Assembly (NCBI GenBank): GCA_002118135.1
Contig: BDIU01000659.1
Span: 1-11,167, forward strand
Reading direction: 5' to 3'
Source of the DNA: Trebouxia sp. TZW2008
Lineage: Eukaryota; Chlorophyta; Trebouxiophyceae; Trebouxiales; Trebouxiaceae
DNA: 11,167 nt
The notes beneath the pieces were generated by a model that was not told where the DNA came from, did no database searches, and worked only from the letters and a program-made list of their open reading frames with translations. Both the position numbers and the translations under genes were made by a program. The first letter of the stretch is position 1; the number at the start of each line of letters is the position of its first letter. This document shows positions 1-10,300 of the stretch, one piece after another.

Positions 1-75
1 ACTGTGCAGCTTGAAGACTCAGAAGACTCTGCCACGGAGGAGGAAGATCTGGGCCCAATTGATGATGACCCTTGG
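1..75 (+). repeat. Left arm of terminal inverted repeat
   Basis: Bases 1-63 are the exact reverse complement of 11105-11167. Similarity continues to base 75 with only two mismatches (at 64 and 73) and then stops. The repeat lies inside what reads as a coding exon rich in Glu and Asp. Its position at the very edge of the window, and the exact 63-nt identity before the first mismatch, suggest a repeated exon at which the assembly broke. A transposon terminal repeat is less likely, because the interior is an ordinary host-type intron-containing gene with no transposase. Confidence 0.9.
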
Positions 76-120
76 CCAGAGCCCTTCTTTGGCAGCGCAT
101 GCAATGCAGATGCCTTGTAA
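1..120 (+). CDS. 3'-terminal exon of an upstream gene (partial)
   Basis: Frame 1 is open from the edge to a TAA at 118-120. The predicted end is strongly acidic (a run ATEEEDLGPIDDD, then PWPEPFFGS), a composition common at unstructured C-termini. Bases 5-9 (TGCAG) could be a splice acceptor, so the exon may begin near base 10 instead of continuing off the edge. The stop codon overlaps a TGTAA pentamer (116-120), the green-algal polyadenylation motif, but it is too early to be the functional signal. I do not recognise the protein. Coding status rests on frame and composition only. Confidence 0.35.
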   Translation, partial: TVQLEDSEDSATEEEDLGPIDDDPWPEPFFGSACNADAL

Positions 121-352
121 AACAGTCTTAGCATTGCTTTGCTGGCTTGCTTACATGCCTGATTTGATGCCCGTCGTTATGTCGATACCACTCTCAGCTG
201 CTATGTCCTTGAAAGTGAGCCATTTTGGGCCACATTATTTTCCAGTTTATTTTAGGAGTAGTGGTAAATAAGCAAACACAAGCAAATCCACAGTATATAT
301 GTACATCTACAAATTCAGTGGATCTTAGCCAAATACAATGTAAGGCCCCAAT

Positions 353-378
353 CCTATATTATAGGGTCCCTATATTAT
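353..378. repeat. Overlapping palindromes with direct repeat
   Basis: CCTATA-T-TATAGG (353-365) and TATAGGG-T-CCCTATA (360-374) are two perfect palindromes with one-base centres that share bases. The decamer CCTATATTAT also occurs twice (353-362 and 369-378), 16 nt apart. The stretch could form alternative hairpins or bind a dimeric protein in two registers. No function is assigned. Confidence 0.6.
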
Positions 379-397
379 CAACAATGAGGGGTACGAA

Positions 398-651
398 CGG
401 GACGAAGATCTGAGCCAAAAAGCACATCCCTCTTTCATAATGAAGGGAAAAATAAGGGCTGTGACAGTTTAGGTCAACCCAGCTGAATTCAACGAAGCGC
501 TCCATGATCTTTTGCACGGTCACTGAGCGCCAACAGGATTGTCTTCCATGTGTCATCGTTTGTGACTGCTGCTCACTCCCTCTAGTCCACCTGCTTCATT
601 ACCTTTGTGTTTGAGTTGACCCCGCAAGGGCTAGGCTCAGTCTTTGTCCCG
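398..651. repeat. MITE-like 254-bp segment with short inverted ends
   Basis: CGGGACGAAGATCTGAGCC at 398-416 and the reverse complement of 634-651 agree except for one substitution and a one- or two-base difference in the middle. The pair bounds about 254 bp without coding signal. Outside the arms similarity is lost at once, and I see no clear target-site duplication, so a non-autonomous DNA transposon relic is only a possibility. Confidence 0.25.
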
Positions 652-731
652 CTCACATGTCAGACGCTGGCGCATGCCGGAGCCATGTATCGGAACAGCG
701 CATGCAGGGAAAGATTTGGCCTGTTCGTCCC

Positions 732-896
732 ATGGGCTACACTGTGGTGGTGTGCTACGATAGCACTCAATTCGATTGTCGTACCGACTTGTTCAAAGCA
801 TTGCGAGGTCACATGAGTTTACGTATTCCCATCGAAGCGCCGGGCTTAAGCTTCATACGAAAAGACAGCACGGACAATCGAATGGAAAGAAAGTGA
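732..896 (+). CDS. Doubtful small ORF, 54 codons
   Basis: An ATG at 732 opens a frame to TGA at 894-896. The product would begin MGYTVVVCYDS and be basic towards its end. There is no recognised domain, signal peptide or membrane segment. The frame is open further upstream to another ATG at 657. It could be an unannotated small protein, an upstream non-coding or alternative first exon of the large gene, or chance. Nothing ties it to the large gene by frame or splice signal. Confidence 0.15.
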   Translation: MGYTVVVCYDSTQFDCRTDLFKALRGHMSLRIPIEAPGLSFIRKDSTDNRMERK

Positions 897-1026
897 TTTG
901 CTGTGGCAAGTGCGAGTACGCACTGCTAGCTACATGACCACCGCCAGCAAAGAGCTGTCGGCAGGATTTGTTGCACCGATGCAAGGCACCCGTGAGCTTG
1001 GATACAGCTATGTACAGGACATATAG

Positions 1027-1072
1027 ATGTCTTGAAGCAAGTCACTTTTGGTTCCGCATGAAAAACGTGTAG
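1027..1072 (+). promoter_or_regulatory. Two tiny upstream ORFs in the presumed 5' leader
   Basis: ATG TCT TGA at 1027-1035 and a four-codon ORF (MKNV, 1058-1072) lie 50-95 nt before the presumed start ATG at 1123. If transcription starts upstream of 1027, both would be met by scanning ribosomes first and could lower translation of the kinase gene. The transcription start is unknown, so this is conditional. Confidence 0.3.
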
Positions 1073-1122
1073 TTCGTCGGGCTTTCTCGCTTCCAATACC
1101 CTGGAGTTCCCTGGCAAGGCCC

Positions 1123-1380
1123 ATGGACAGACAATATCAACTGCTGTCGTGCTGGCTTAGCGACTGCCAAAGCTCCGTTCGCGGACTCCACGAAGTCGTG
1201 AGACAAGCCAGACAGGAGCAGGACGTGTGCTGTCAAGCGTACAGGGCGGCAGCGAGCGTTGTTTTGTGTTTGGAGCGTTTCGTCCACCTGAAACTTTTGG
1301 ACGTCGATAAGACTGCCGCTGTCCCCAAAGTATTTGCCTCCGTAATGAGCAACATCGAGCTGGCTCGACTCCTGATACAG
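1123..1380 (+). CDS. Exon 1: start of N-terminal helical domain
   Basis: Eighty-six codons beginning at ATG 1123. The sequence is predicted helical, with heptad-like Leu/Val spacing (LHEVVRQARQEQ) and a cluster of Cys (CCQAY). It then has a VFASVMSNIELARLLIQ helix ending exactly at CAG|GTAAAT (phase 0). The frame would reach a stop four codons into the intron, which supports the donor. The layout, a long first helix, a Cys/Arg helix and an amphipathic helix ending in A-x-x-L-I, resembles the four-helix bundle of MLKL-type N-terminal domains. That is my reading of the pattern, not a database match. Confidence 0.7.
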
Positions 1381-4300
1381 GTAAATTTGGTTTAGTACGG
1401 ACAGCACTTTTCTACAGTGACCGCAACTTCAAGTGAATAGGCTTAGGTGCTTGCTTTTGCCAGGGCCAGCTGAACAAGTCAAGCCAAAGCTGTCTGCAAT
1501 TGAGCAGAAGGAGCATTGCTGCAAAGCTGAACAAGGTCGAACAAAGTTTCTGGCAGCTTCATCAGAATGTGCAGGAGCTACAAAACATGGACAACATTCA
1601 GATGCGACTTTGCGGCAATCTCAGCCAAACGTAAGCACAAGCATCTGCACATAATTGAGCTGCAGAAATGCCGATTGGGCCTTGCTATGTAGCATGATAC
1701 ATGTGATGACCGGCTTGCGCTGCATGCCAATGACTGCTAGAGGCACTGGTCAGCTTTGCTTGAGTTGCGCTGGACACTTGCCTGAGTAAAATCATACTGC
1801 ATGACAGCCTGTGTCGGACTGCAACCCACTTTTCCTGCACGAAGCTGCTTGCAGCTCTTTGTGCATACAATGTTTTTGTCATGACTTGATTTCTTTAGAC
1901 CAAGAGCAACAGCTGTGGTGTTGTTTGTGCGTGCTGCTCTTGTTCAGGCCTGTTGCACCCAAGGGGTTGGACAGGATGCAAGATTTTTTGTTTTTGCACA
2001 GGGACGCTCGTGTATGCTGTTTGTACAAGGGCTGTCGATGCCACCATGTAGACAGTCTGCTCAGCATTTCCCCTGGCACAGGGCAGGCAATGTCTGCCAA
2101 CGATGGGCAGGTAAGCGCCGCTCTGCTGCATGTAATAACCTTAGCAGCGACGATTTTGTCAAGTCTATGTGATCAGGCTCCGTCACATGGGCTGTGCTCA
2201 GCAAGTGAGGAAATCGCCAGTTTGTCTTTTGACACAGGGCATGAATCTGAAATAAGACAGCATCTGTCTGTGCACAGCAGCAATATGTGTTTAGAGTACA
2301 TGGCTGGTAGAAGTCTGGTGGAGGGAACTTGTTCTTGCAGGAACTATTAAGTGCCCGAGTCTGCTCTGCTTCACAGGTATGGTGGACACTTACTTCTGGT
2401 CATAAGAGTACGCTGTACATCCATGACCTGAGAACAGCCAGCACAGTACAGCTGCCGGATGTGGGAACTGATGCTGCAATTCTGTCAATGGACGTGGACG
2501 GTGCAGGGCGAGTTTGGTTGGGGCACAAACATGGGCTGGTACAAGTCTGGTGTGCAAGTGCCCTGAGCCCAATCTGCCGAGTATGCCAAGTGTCTTCAGC
2601 AGATATCAGGCATGTCTTCAAGGTTTTCCTTTGCAAGCAACCACAGCTGCTTCTTGTTGATCCAGCTGTCTGTTTCTGCATTTGGTGCCTGTATTCCAGA
2701 AACCTTATGTTGCTCATCCTCATGCAGAAATCTCTCGATGCTCCTGAGCTAAGCGACTGGATGCAATACAATGCCTTCATCTTGTTGGGACGGTGCAGAG
2801 TCGTGTGTGTGTTTTTGTACAGGTGCATGACAAGGGCCTGCGATGATGAATGTATGTGGCTTGGTCTAGACAATGGGAGCGTGCAATTGGCAAGACTCGC
2901 TGCTGATGATCAGACAGCTGACTTGTCGCCAGTACCTGCACTTGAGCTCTTGCTTGATCCAGACAATTGCTTGCCAGCAATATCTGCAGCCAGAATCAGC
3001 ATGAGGTCCTCTATATGCCTGCCAGCTAAAGTTTCTCTAGGGGGGCACCAAGTAAGGCTTCCAGAGGTGCATGAGCCTGTTGGCGTCGATGAGCCCATCG
3101 CAACAGCCAAGTCACAGCCTGACCTGCTGACTGCTGGCACTCAATGTGCAGCCTCTGTAGGCAGCTCATATGCAAAGCTGAATTTGGGCCAGACACTTCA
3201 ACAGGTGTCCAGCTCAACAGCTCGTCAGTGCAAGTCATCCTTGGACAGCATTGCAGCACTGTTGGGCTGTCCCAACTTGGGAGCACAAAAGCAGCAGCAG
3301 GCAGACACTAGTGCTGGAAGTTTAGCTCTGTCACAGGAGCACATTGCTCCTGGCATCAAGCGCAAACTGTCTCGCGCAGGCAGGCCAGTGTTTCAAATCT
3401 TGGAAGCTGCTGATAGACTTGTAACCAGGGGAGGTAGGGGCAGCAGATCGGTTCTGCGTGAATGGAATCTTGATGGCCATTTCATCAAGAGCCATACATC
3501 AAAGCTTGGTGAGATACCTGGCGCCTGCACTATCAAAACATGTGGCCCCTGTGTCATCCTATGTGCAGCTCCGACATAGACTTTGCGCTTGCAAGAGTGA
3601 ACAATGTTGATTGTGTTGCTAGCTTGTCAGCAGACAGTCTTGACCTTTGAGGTAATGACGTAGTGCCACCCTTTAACAACAAGCTGTGGATCCAGCATTG
3701 TTTTCTGCTCTGAATGCAGGTTCTTTGACTAGCATGGCCTTGCTTCCTGTATCTGCTCTGCCAAAGACAGTCAAGAGACAAAGCAGGAATTCATGGCATC
3801 TAATGACTGGACACACAAGTGGCGATGTCCAGCTGTGGGCTGCACCACAGCATCTCCCATTGCAGTCCTTAGCAGTTTTGGAAGCCCAAGTGTCAAGCCC
3901 TGTCAGATCATTGCTGAGCTTGGATGAGCAGCAATTGCTGTGCTTCGCTCACGCAAATGGACAGTTGACGCTGTACAACAAACCAGACGGCAACAGTCTG
4001 ACCCGAACGGCGGCAGGCAAGGTTGGGCTTCTTCAGCTGGAACTGCAGCTGGGTCCTCTTGCTGAGCTTAAACACTGCATCTGGTCGCACATGGGGCTTT
4101 TGACCCTTGACTCAGCTGGGGCCATTTTCCTGTTGTCAGAACAGCACGTGGGAATTGCAGCACAGCACAGCAGCATGCTGTTCAACAGGTACTTGTGTAT
4201 TTATGCTAAGCCAGAAGCACAATCCAGTGCGCACAAACAAAGGTGCTTGTCTGTACCAGCAATCCTGACCTTGTGCATCCAACAGCTGCCGCCCACTGTG

Positions 4301-7300
4301 ATCATATTTGCTTGTGTGCACAACTCATCATCAATGTTAGCTGTCGACAAAGAGATACAATGCATTACTTATGCTGCATGGTACATGGGCCACTTGTGCA
4401 TCCCATTGCTTTCAGGAGCAGTCAGACAGCTGAGGCTTCTGCTGAACCTCCTAGTGCACATGTGTGCGAGACACAGTCTCAGTCTGCAAGGGCCAGTGGA
4501 CAGCTTCGGTCCAAGACGATGGGCTGTGCTGCAAGTATGCCAGAAGCAATTTTCTGCAGCATTGCTCAGCAGCCCAGCGCAAGTCTGCTCAGCTGTGCAG
4601 CCGCTTGGCCTGTGATTGGTCCTCACAATTGCAGAGGCGTCAGACAGTCTGAGGATGCCTTGCAGCTTGGGACTGCACAGGCTGCTGCTGTACCCTCCTT
4701 GCTGAGCCAAGTCTGGGGAATTGAGTCTGTGACAGCCATGCAAAAGGCATTGGGCAAATTTGGTGATCAACAAATGGAGGGGGAACCAGATGGCTGCGTA
4801 ATTGGTGCTGAGGCCTCCCCAGCATCTGGCTCAGACGGTGATGCTGCTGAAAGCCAGTCCAGTCATCTAGGCAAGTTCTTGCAATCAGCTGATTGTGCCA
4901 AGTTTGTAAGACAAAGCACGTCGACAGGTGCTGTGCACATCCCTTGGCAGCTGCACCCTTTTGCCTCATGGGGTTTGCCAGGAGCATGCATACTTCTGAC
5001 ATGTCATGTTGTTTAGTAGACAGAATGCAATGCAGGATGGTCTCTGACATATGTTTGACGGAGTACACAGGCAGATACACTCCACAGTAGCAAGCAGCAT
5101 GCATAGCTCAACAGACATTTCTGTAAGGGAACAATGCTGTCACTGTTAAGCCCAAGGCAATGCAAACATAGCTGCTGCTAGGCTGCACACAGTGCATATC
5201 AGCATACATGCAATTTGCAGCGCACCCATGCTTAGCAGTTTGATGAGGATGAGAGACGCTGCAGCACAGCCTCACCTGTATGTCAAGTCATAGGCAAATA
5301 TGATGTGCCTCTGCACGCAGCTAGCATGTGTTTGTGATGCAGGGCAGCCTGCAAATCTGCAGCCTCCAGTGTGCAGCAATCAAGTGGCGACAGCAGCTTC
5401 CCAGATTGGAGCCACCATGCAGGATGCTCTTCAAGCCAGCATAAAGTCTGCTTCTGGGCAGCTGCACCCATCTTGCACTCCGCCATTTGACCAGCTGTCT
5501 TTCAACCATCTTGCAGACCATGAGCTGAAATCAGTACACAGATGCGTTGAATCAGCTTTGTTTGACGGACCTGAGTCTGGCAATGCCAAAAAGTGTGTCC
5601 ACAAATCCCGTCTTGATGTCAGGCTGGGGACACCTGGATCAGCAGCAAGCATTCTGCGGGGTACAGAAACTTCCAGTTCTTTGGAACTCCTGTCAGTGGT
5701 GCATGCAACTGGCTTAAAGAGGTCAGGTCAGCAATTGCTTTCCTGTAGCGAGACCAGACCCCAGCAAGAGGCAGATGGCTTATGCCTTCAAAAGCTATCT
5801 TCTCAGCAGATTGCAGGCTCCAAGTCACATGCCTTGCCAGAGGCATCAGCAGCCCAGACGCTCCAAGCCAGGGCATCATTGAGCAGACGGCAATCTCTAG
5901 CAAGCAAGCTGGTCAGGCTGTCAGTCAGTGCAGCAAATGCCAGCAGCTTTGCAGCGGAAGGTTGCAACAATGACTCACGCTTGACAGCCGCCAGGCCTCC
6001 TGTCAATACTCTGCTGAATGACACTCTTGCAAATCCAAAGCTGCAGAGAGCATCAAGCGCTCAAGGTTCCCCGGTCACTACCATGAGCTCACAGCAGCCT
6101 CAAGATGCATCAGATGCTGGCATGCTGAAGTCAAGAAGCTTGAGAGGTGCCCTTAAGCTTAGCGTATTGTGCAAGCATAACAAAGTCATATGCCCCTCGT
6201 CCACCAGCAATAGCTCGAGCTGTATCAAGAGTTCTTTGCTTTGCAGACGGTGCCAGAGACCTTGCATCCAAGCCAAGTCTGCAAAGAACCCTCAGCGATC
6301 TTGCTCTTGAGGCATTGGAAGCAGTGGAAAGCATGCAGTGCAACATCATTGCTTACACTGAACTGCAGATCAAGCACAAAATTGGAGATGGATCTATTGG
6401 ACAGGTACTGTTTGCCTTTTTTACTGAGTGAGCACAAGTGTATGCAAGCACTGCAAGCTTTTCTTTGCATTTTTTGCCTGCTGTTGTATCTGCCATAAAC
6501 TTTTGATCAAGGTTTTGAGCAGCCAAAACAACAAAATGCTGAGCAGTGACAAAGGCGATGTATGGTCAAAGCTGCAGACGTTGCGCAATGCAGGTGTACT
6601 TGGGGCAATGGCATGAAACAGATGTTGCAATCAAGGTCATTGCACACCTGCAGAACTTGTCTCCCTTGCACGGCCTCCGTCCTCAGGATCCCTCCACCAT
6701 GCAGGCACCTGGAAAGCCCAGTGCAGGTATTCCCAAAAACGATCAGGTCTTAAGAAAACCAAGTGCAGGGTATTGCTTATTGCATTCATGGCCTCAACCA
6801 TCAGTGTGCAGCTGACAGATATCCTGCATTGTATGTAGGATCATGTACAAACTTGCAGAATAAATCTCATTGGTATGCAAAGATGCTTGTAAAGTTGCAC
6901 AGCCATATGGGTCAAAGAACTTAATTGCAATTGCTCATGACTTCTGGCCGGGGGAGCTTGCCCATTGTTGCTGAGCTTGTGCACCAGGTGTTGAGAGTAG
7001 ACCTTTGGAGCCAACTTGGCAGCAGTCAGGAATGTCTGACAAGGAGCTTAATGCCATCACTTCCCTGCAAAGAGAGGTTTGCGCCCAACTGAGCTGCACA
7101 GACTTGTTTGCATTTGGATTAAGAAATCATGCCCTGTCGGGCAGGTCAATATGCAGATCTGTGGCAATCATGGTGCCTTGACATTGTGTCAATTCAGCTG
7201 ACTTCTGCTTATGGCTGTATTTCTCCCAATTGTAAGGTCGAATGATGTCCTCTGCAGCATATTTCATGTCCGCATTTGAAGCAGGCGTCCTGCAAACAAC

Positions 7301-10300
7301 ACTTCTTGAAGATAGGTGGCTGTATGACTTTGCTTCTGCTATGCAGGCACACATTATGGCAGCTGTCCGCCACCCCAATATTGTGCTATTCATGGGGCTG
7401 TGCCTGAATCCGGTCTGCATTGTCACTGAACTGTGTGCACGTGGCTCCCTGTGTGATGTTATACGGAAAGCTGCAGACAGTCCCAAGTTTGCCCGTGAGT
7501 TTGACTGGATCAAGCGCTTGATGATGGCATTGGACGCAGCAAAGGTAATGCCTCTATGTACAGCCTTGCTGCCCATTGGGCATTGAGTGCACTTGTTTGC
7601 AAGCTGATTCTTGTTTGCAAAATTGCTGTGGCTTTCTGTTCCTGTCTCCATCAAAGCTTGGTTGCAGATGCCACAAAGCTGACTCAGACCATAAGTTCAT
7701 GTGCGATGAAAGAGAAAGGCTGCTTTTCCGACCCCCTATGTCATGCCGTGAATTCTATAAGGGTGCTTTTCCCCACTGGTTCTGAATCATGAACAGCCTT
7801 GCAGGGTATGTTGACTCTGCATAGTCACAAGCCGTCCATCTTGCACCGAGACCTGAAGTCTCCAAATTTGCTGGTGGATCGCCATTGGAAAGTCAAGGTC
7901 ACAGACTTCAACCTCAGCAGCATGGTGCAGTCCACCTCTGATGGAACAAGTTGCTGTTCCAGCGTCGCCAGCAATCCTCGCTGGCTAGCCCCCGAGGTAG
8001 CGTCGAGGTCATAAAGGGCCATGTTCCATGTTGCAATCTGCATACTCTGTTTGTTCGGCACCTGTGCAGGCGTGCATCTAGTACAAACTGTCATTTGCTC
8101 TGTTGTTGGATGATGTGGCTCGAGCAGAGACTCTCTTTAATCCAGGCCTGCAGTTCAAGCCTACAATCGAAAGCCCAGCCAGGCACGGACAGCAAAAGCA
8201 CACTGTTTCATAAGCTTGCAAAATTCTTGGGAGTGCATCCTGCTGCATGCAGAGCTGTGCTTGAAGTGCTGAACTGTTGATATTCCAGCATGCGCAAAAA
8301 TGGTCAAGTGGCCTGCTGCACCCTTCAAGCAACACAAACGCACCAAACGTTTTTGTAGGTTGTGATGCATCACAGCTTCAGCAAGGCTGCAGACGTTTAC
8401 TCCTTTGGGATGATCATGTGGGAGCTCATGACATGGAGAGTGCCATGGGAGGATCTGAATCCTTTTCAGGTGCAATTTAGCAACACTGATACCCAGTTTC
8501 GCCACAAATCTTGAGTATGCTGACCATGAAAAACAGCAATGAGCTGTGATTGTGATCATTAGCAACATAAAATGCTATGTCACTGAGCTCATGCAGCTGA
8601 TGATGGCTCCTCCAGGTCAGCAAGAGTCCCCATGCATTTCTGGCTCATGCTCCTGCTGTTGCGCCTCTGCAGGTGATGATGGAGCTGACGCAGAAGCAAG
8701 CAAGGCCAGAAATACCGCCATTAGTTGACTTGCCAGGACAGCCCATGCCTGGCATTGACACATACCTTCAGATCATGCAGGTACTGTCAGCTGTTAGTCA
8801 TACATATCCATACTGATCATGCAAAACCATACTATTGCAGCATGCCAGCAAGTGTCTGACAGACTATGTGCCTGGCTGATATAGGTGGTCTTGCTAAGCT
8901 GTGCACCCACATCAGGCAGATCATGCCCTCATCTTCCTGGTTTGGTATCCAGTAGTGTGCAACATGTTGCATGTCAACACCTGCTTGTAGCTGCAAACAT
9001 CCTTGACATACACTGCTAAGCCTGCTTTGGCAGTGCTGATACTGTGATGCAACTGATCACATCAGCATTGCCATGCAGGGATGCTGGCATGCAGACCCTG
9101 GCAGGCGGCCAAGCTTTGAGGAAGTCATATCAGCGTTGCGTCGCTTGCTACGCAGCCATGTTGCAAGTGAGCAAGATCAGGCGGTTGCAGGTATTCAATA
9201 AGCCATGCAGCTCAACTTATGAAAGAGTGATGTTCGAGCTGTTCATTTGATTGGAACCATCCAATGCTAAAGAGTCTGCAGGTCAGGTCATGTGATGCAG
9301 CACAAACTCAAGATGTCTCAACTACAGTTCTGTCGCCGAGATTTGCAGCTACTTAGCTAGCAGATGATGCAATGTGTGGTGCTCCACTGACACACGCGCT
9401 CAGATACCATGCAGGACTGACAATGGCATTACCAGGCCTGGCTGGGAGTCATTTTCAGCTTGAACTGTTTTGTGCAGTGATTTGCTCTTGCCTCCCAGCA
9501 TTTTTGTATTTTGCTTGTTGTGGTTGAAGATTGCAGCCTTATAGTCAGTAAGGTCAGCTTGGTCTCTCCTTCAGGGGTTGCTGCAGGCTCGTCCAGCGCA
9601 TGCTGCGCTGTGGAGCTTGCAAGAAGCGAGCATGTCAACAGCATGGGCCCAATTGTTACATGATGCTCCTAGCTGCAGACACATTTGTCTCTTTGGTTGC
9701 ATCTGTCTCAACACTCACTTCCTTGCAGTCATTGCTTTCGCAGAGGCCATTTCGAATATTTGGGCCTGTGGCTGGTCAGTGTCCATTGCATGCGGACAGT
9801 CTCCACACCTTTTGGCCACTCATTCAGACAGAAATGTGCATACGAAAATCAAGTCTGCCTTTTGACCACAATACAGGAGCAACAAATCTAGATAACTACT
9901 CAATGTTTGCATCAGAATGGCCTCAGCAGCAGAGGTCCTTTGGGGCACAAGTCTTGGCTTGCTGCAAAGTTTGGTAAAGCAAAGCAGCATTTGTGCGTCA
10001 ATCAGGTGATGTTTTGGCCTGTGCAACACGTCATTTTGAGCCCATCATGAAGTGACGGGCATCCCCATAGAACAGGCAGATGGACCAGCCAGATGGACTG
10101 CTAGCCATGAAGAGTTTGCTATCAATTTTGCATGGAAAGACCAACACCACCCACGCAAATCACATGTTATTGCCAGCACTGCAGCAATCTCAGCCTCGCA
10201 ATCAGCTGCAGGTCAAGTTCCTGAGGCCTTGCGGCCTGGTGTGAACTCAGAACAATTGAGGCAGCTTGAGTCCATGAGCCAGAGACTGCTGCAGGTGCAA

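Larger units (their letters stand above)
121..1122. other. Intergenic / 5'-flanking region
   Basis: About 1 kb separates the upstream stop from the first ATG of the large gene. No open frame here shows recognisable protein similarity. It contains an A/T-rich stretch with a TATATAT core at 293-300, overlapping palindromes at 353-378, an inverted repeat pair at 398-416 and 634-651, a 54-codon ORF at 732-896 and two very short upstream ORFs at 1027-1072. The 3' UTR of the upstream gene and the promoter and 5' UTR of the downstream gene must both lie here, but I cannot place a transcription start. Confidence 0.6.

Noticed and set aside
1042..1407. 121-codon minus-strand open frame opposite exon 1
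   Set aside because: The plus-strand frame joins by phase and strong splice sites to exons 2-3; the minus frame has no continuation.
2400..2873. 157-codon minus-strand open frame
   Set aside because: It is antisense to the propeller exons 4-5; low-complexity Ser/Thr/Arg/Cys composition is typical of a shadow frame.
4640..5104. 154-codon minus-strand open frame
   Set aside because: It is antisense to the linker exon and intron 7, with His/Gln/Cys-rich shadow composition and no domain.
5340..5400. Use of the better acceptor TGATGCAG (5342) for exon 9
   Set aside because: From the phase-0 donors upstream it reaches a stop about 100 nt later, whereas the acceptor ending at 5347 keeps 266 codons open.
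7127..7654. 175-codon open frame on the minus strand
   Set aside because: It runs antisense to kinase exon 13 and its flanking introns; the plus strand there carries exact kinase motifs, and the minus product has no recognisable domain.
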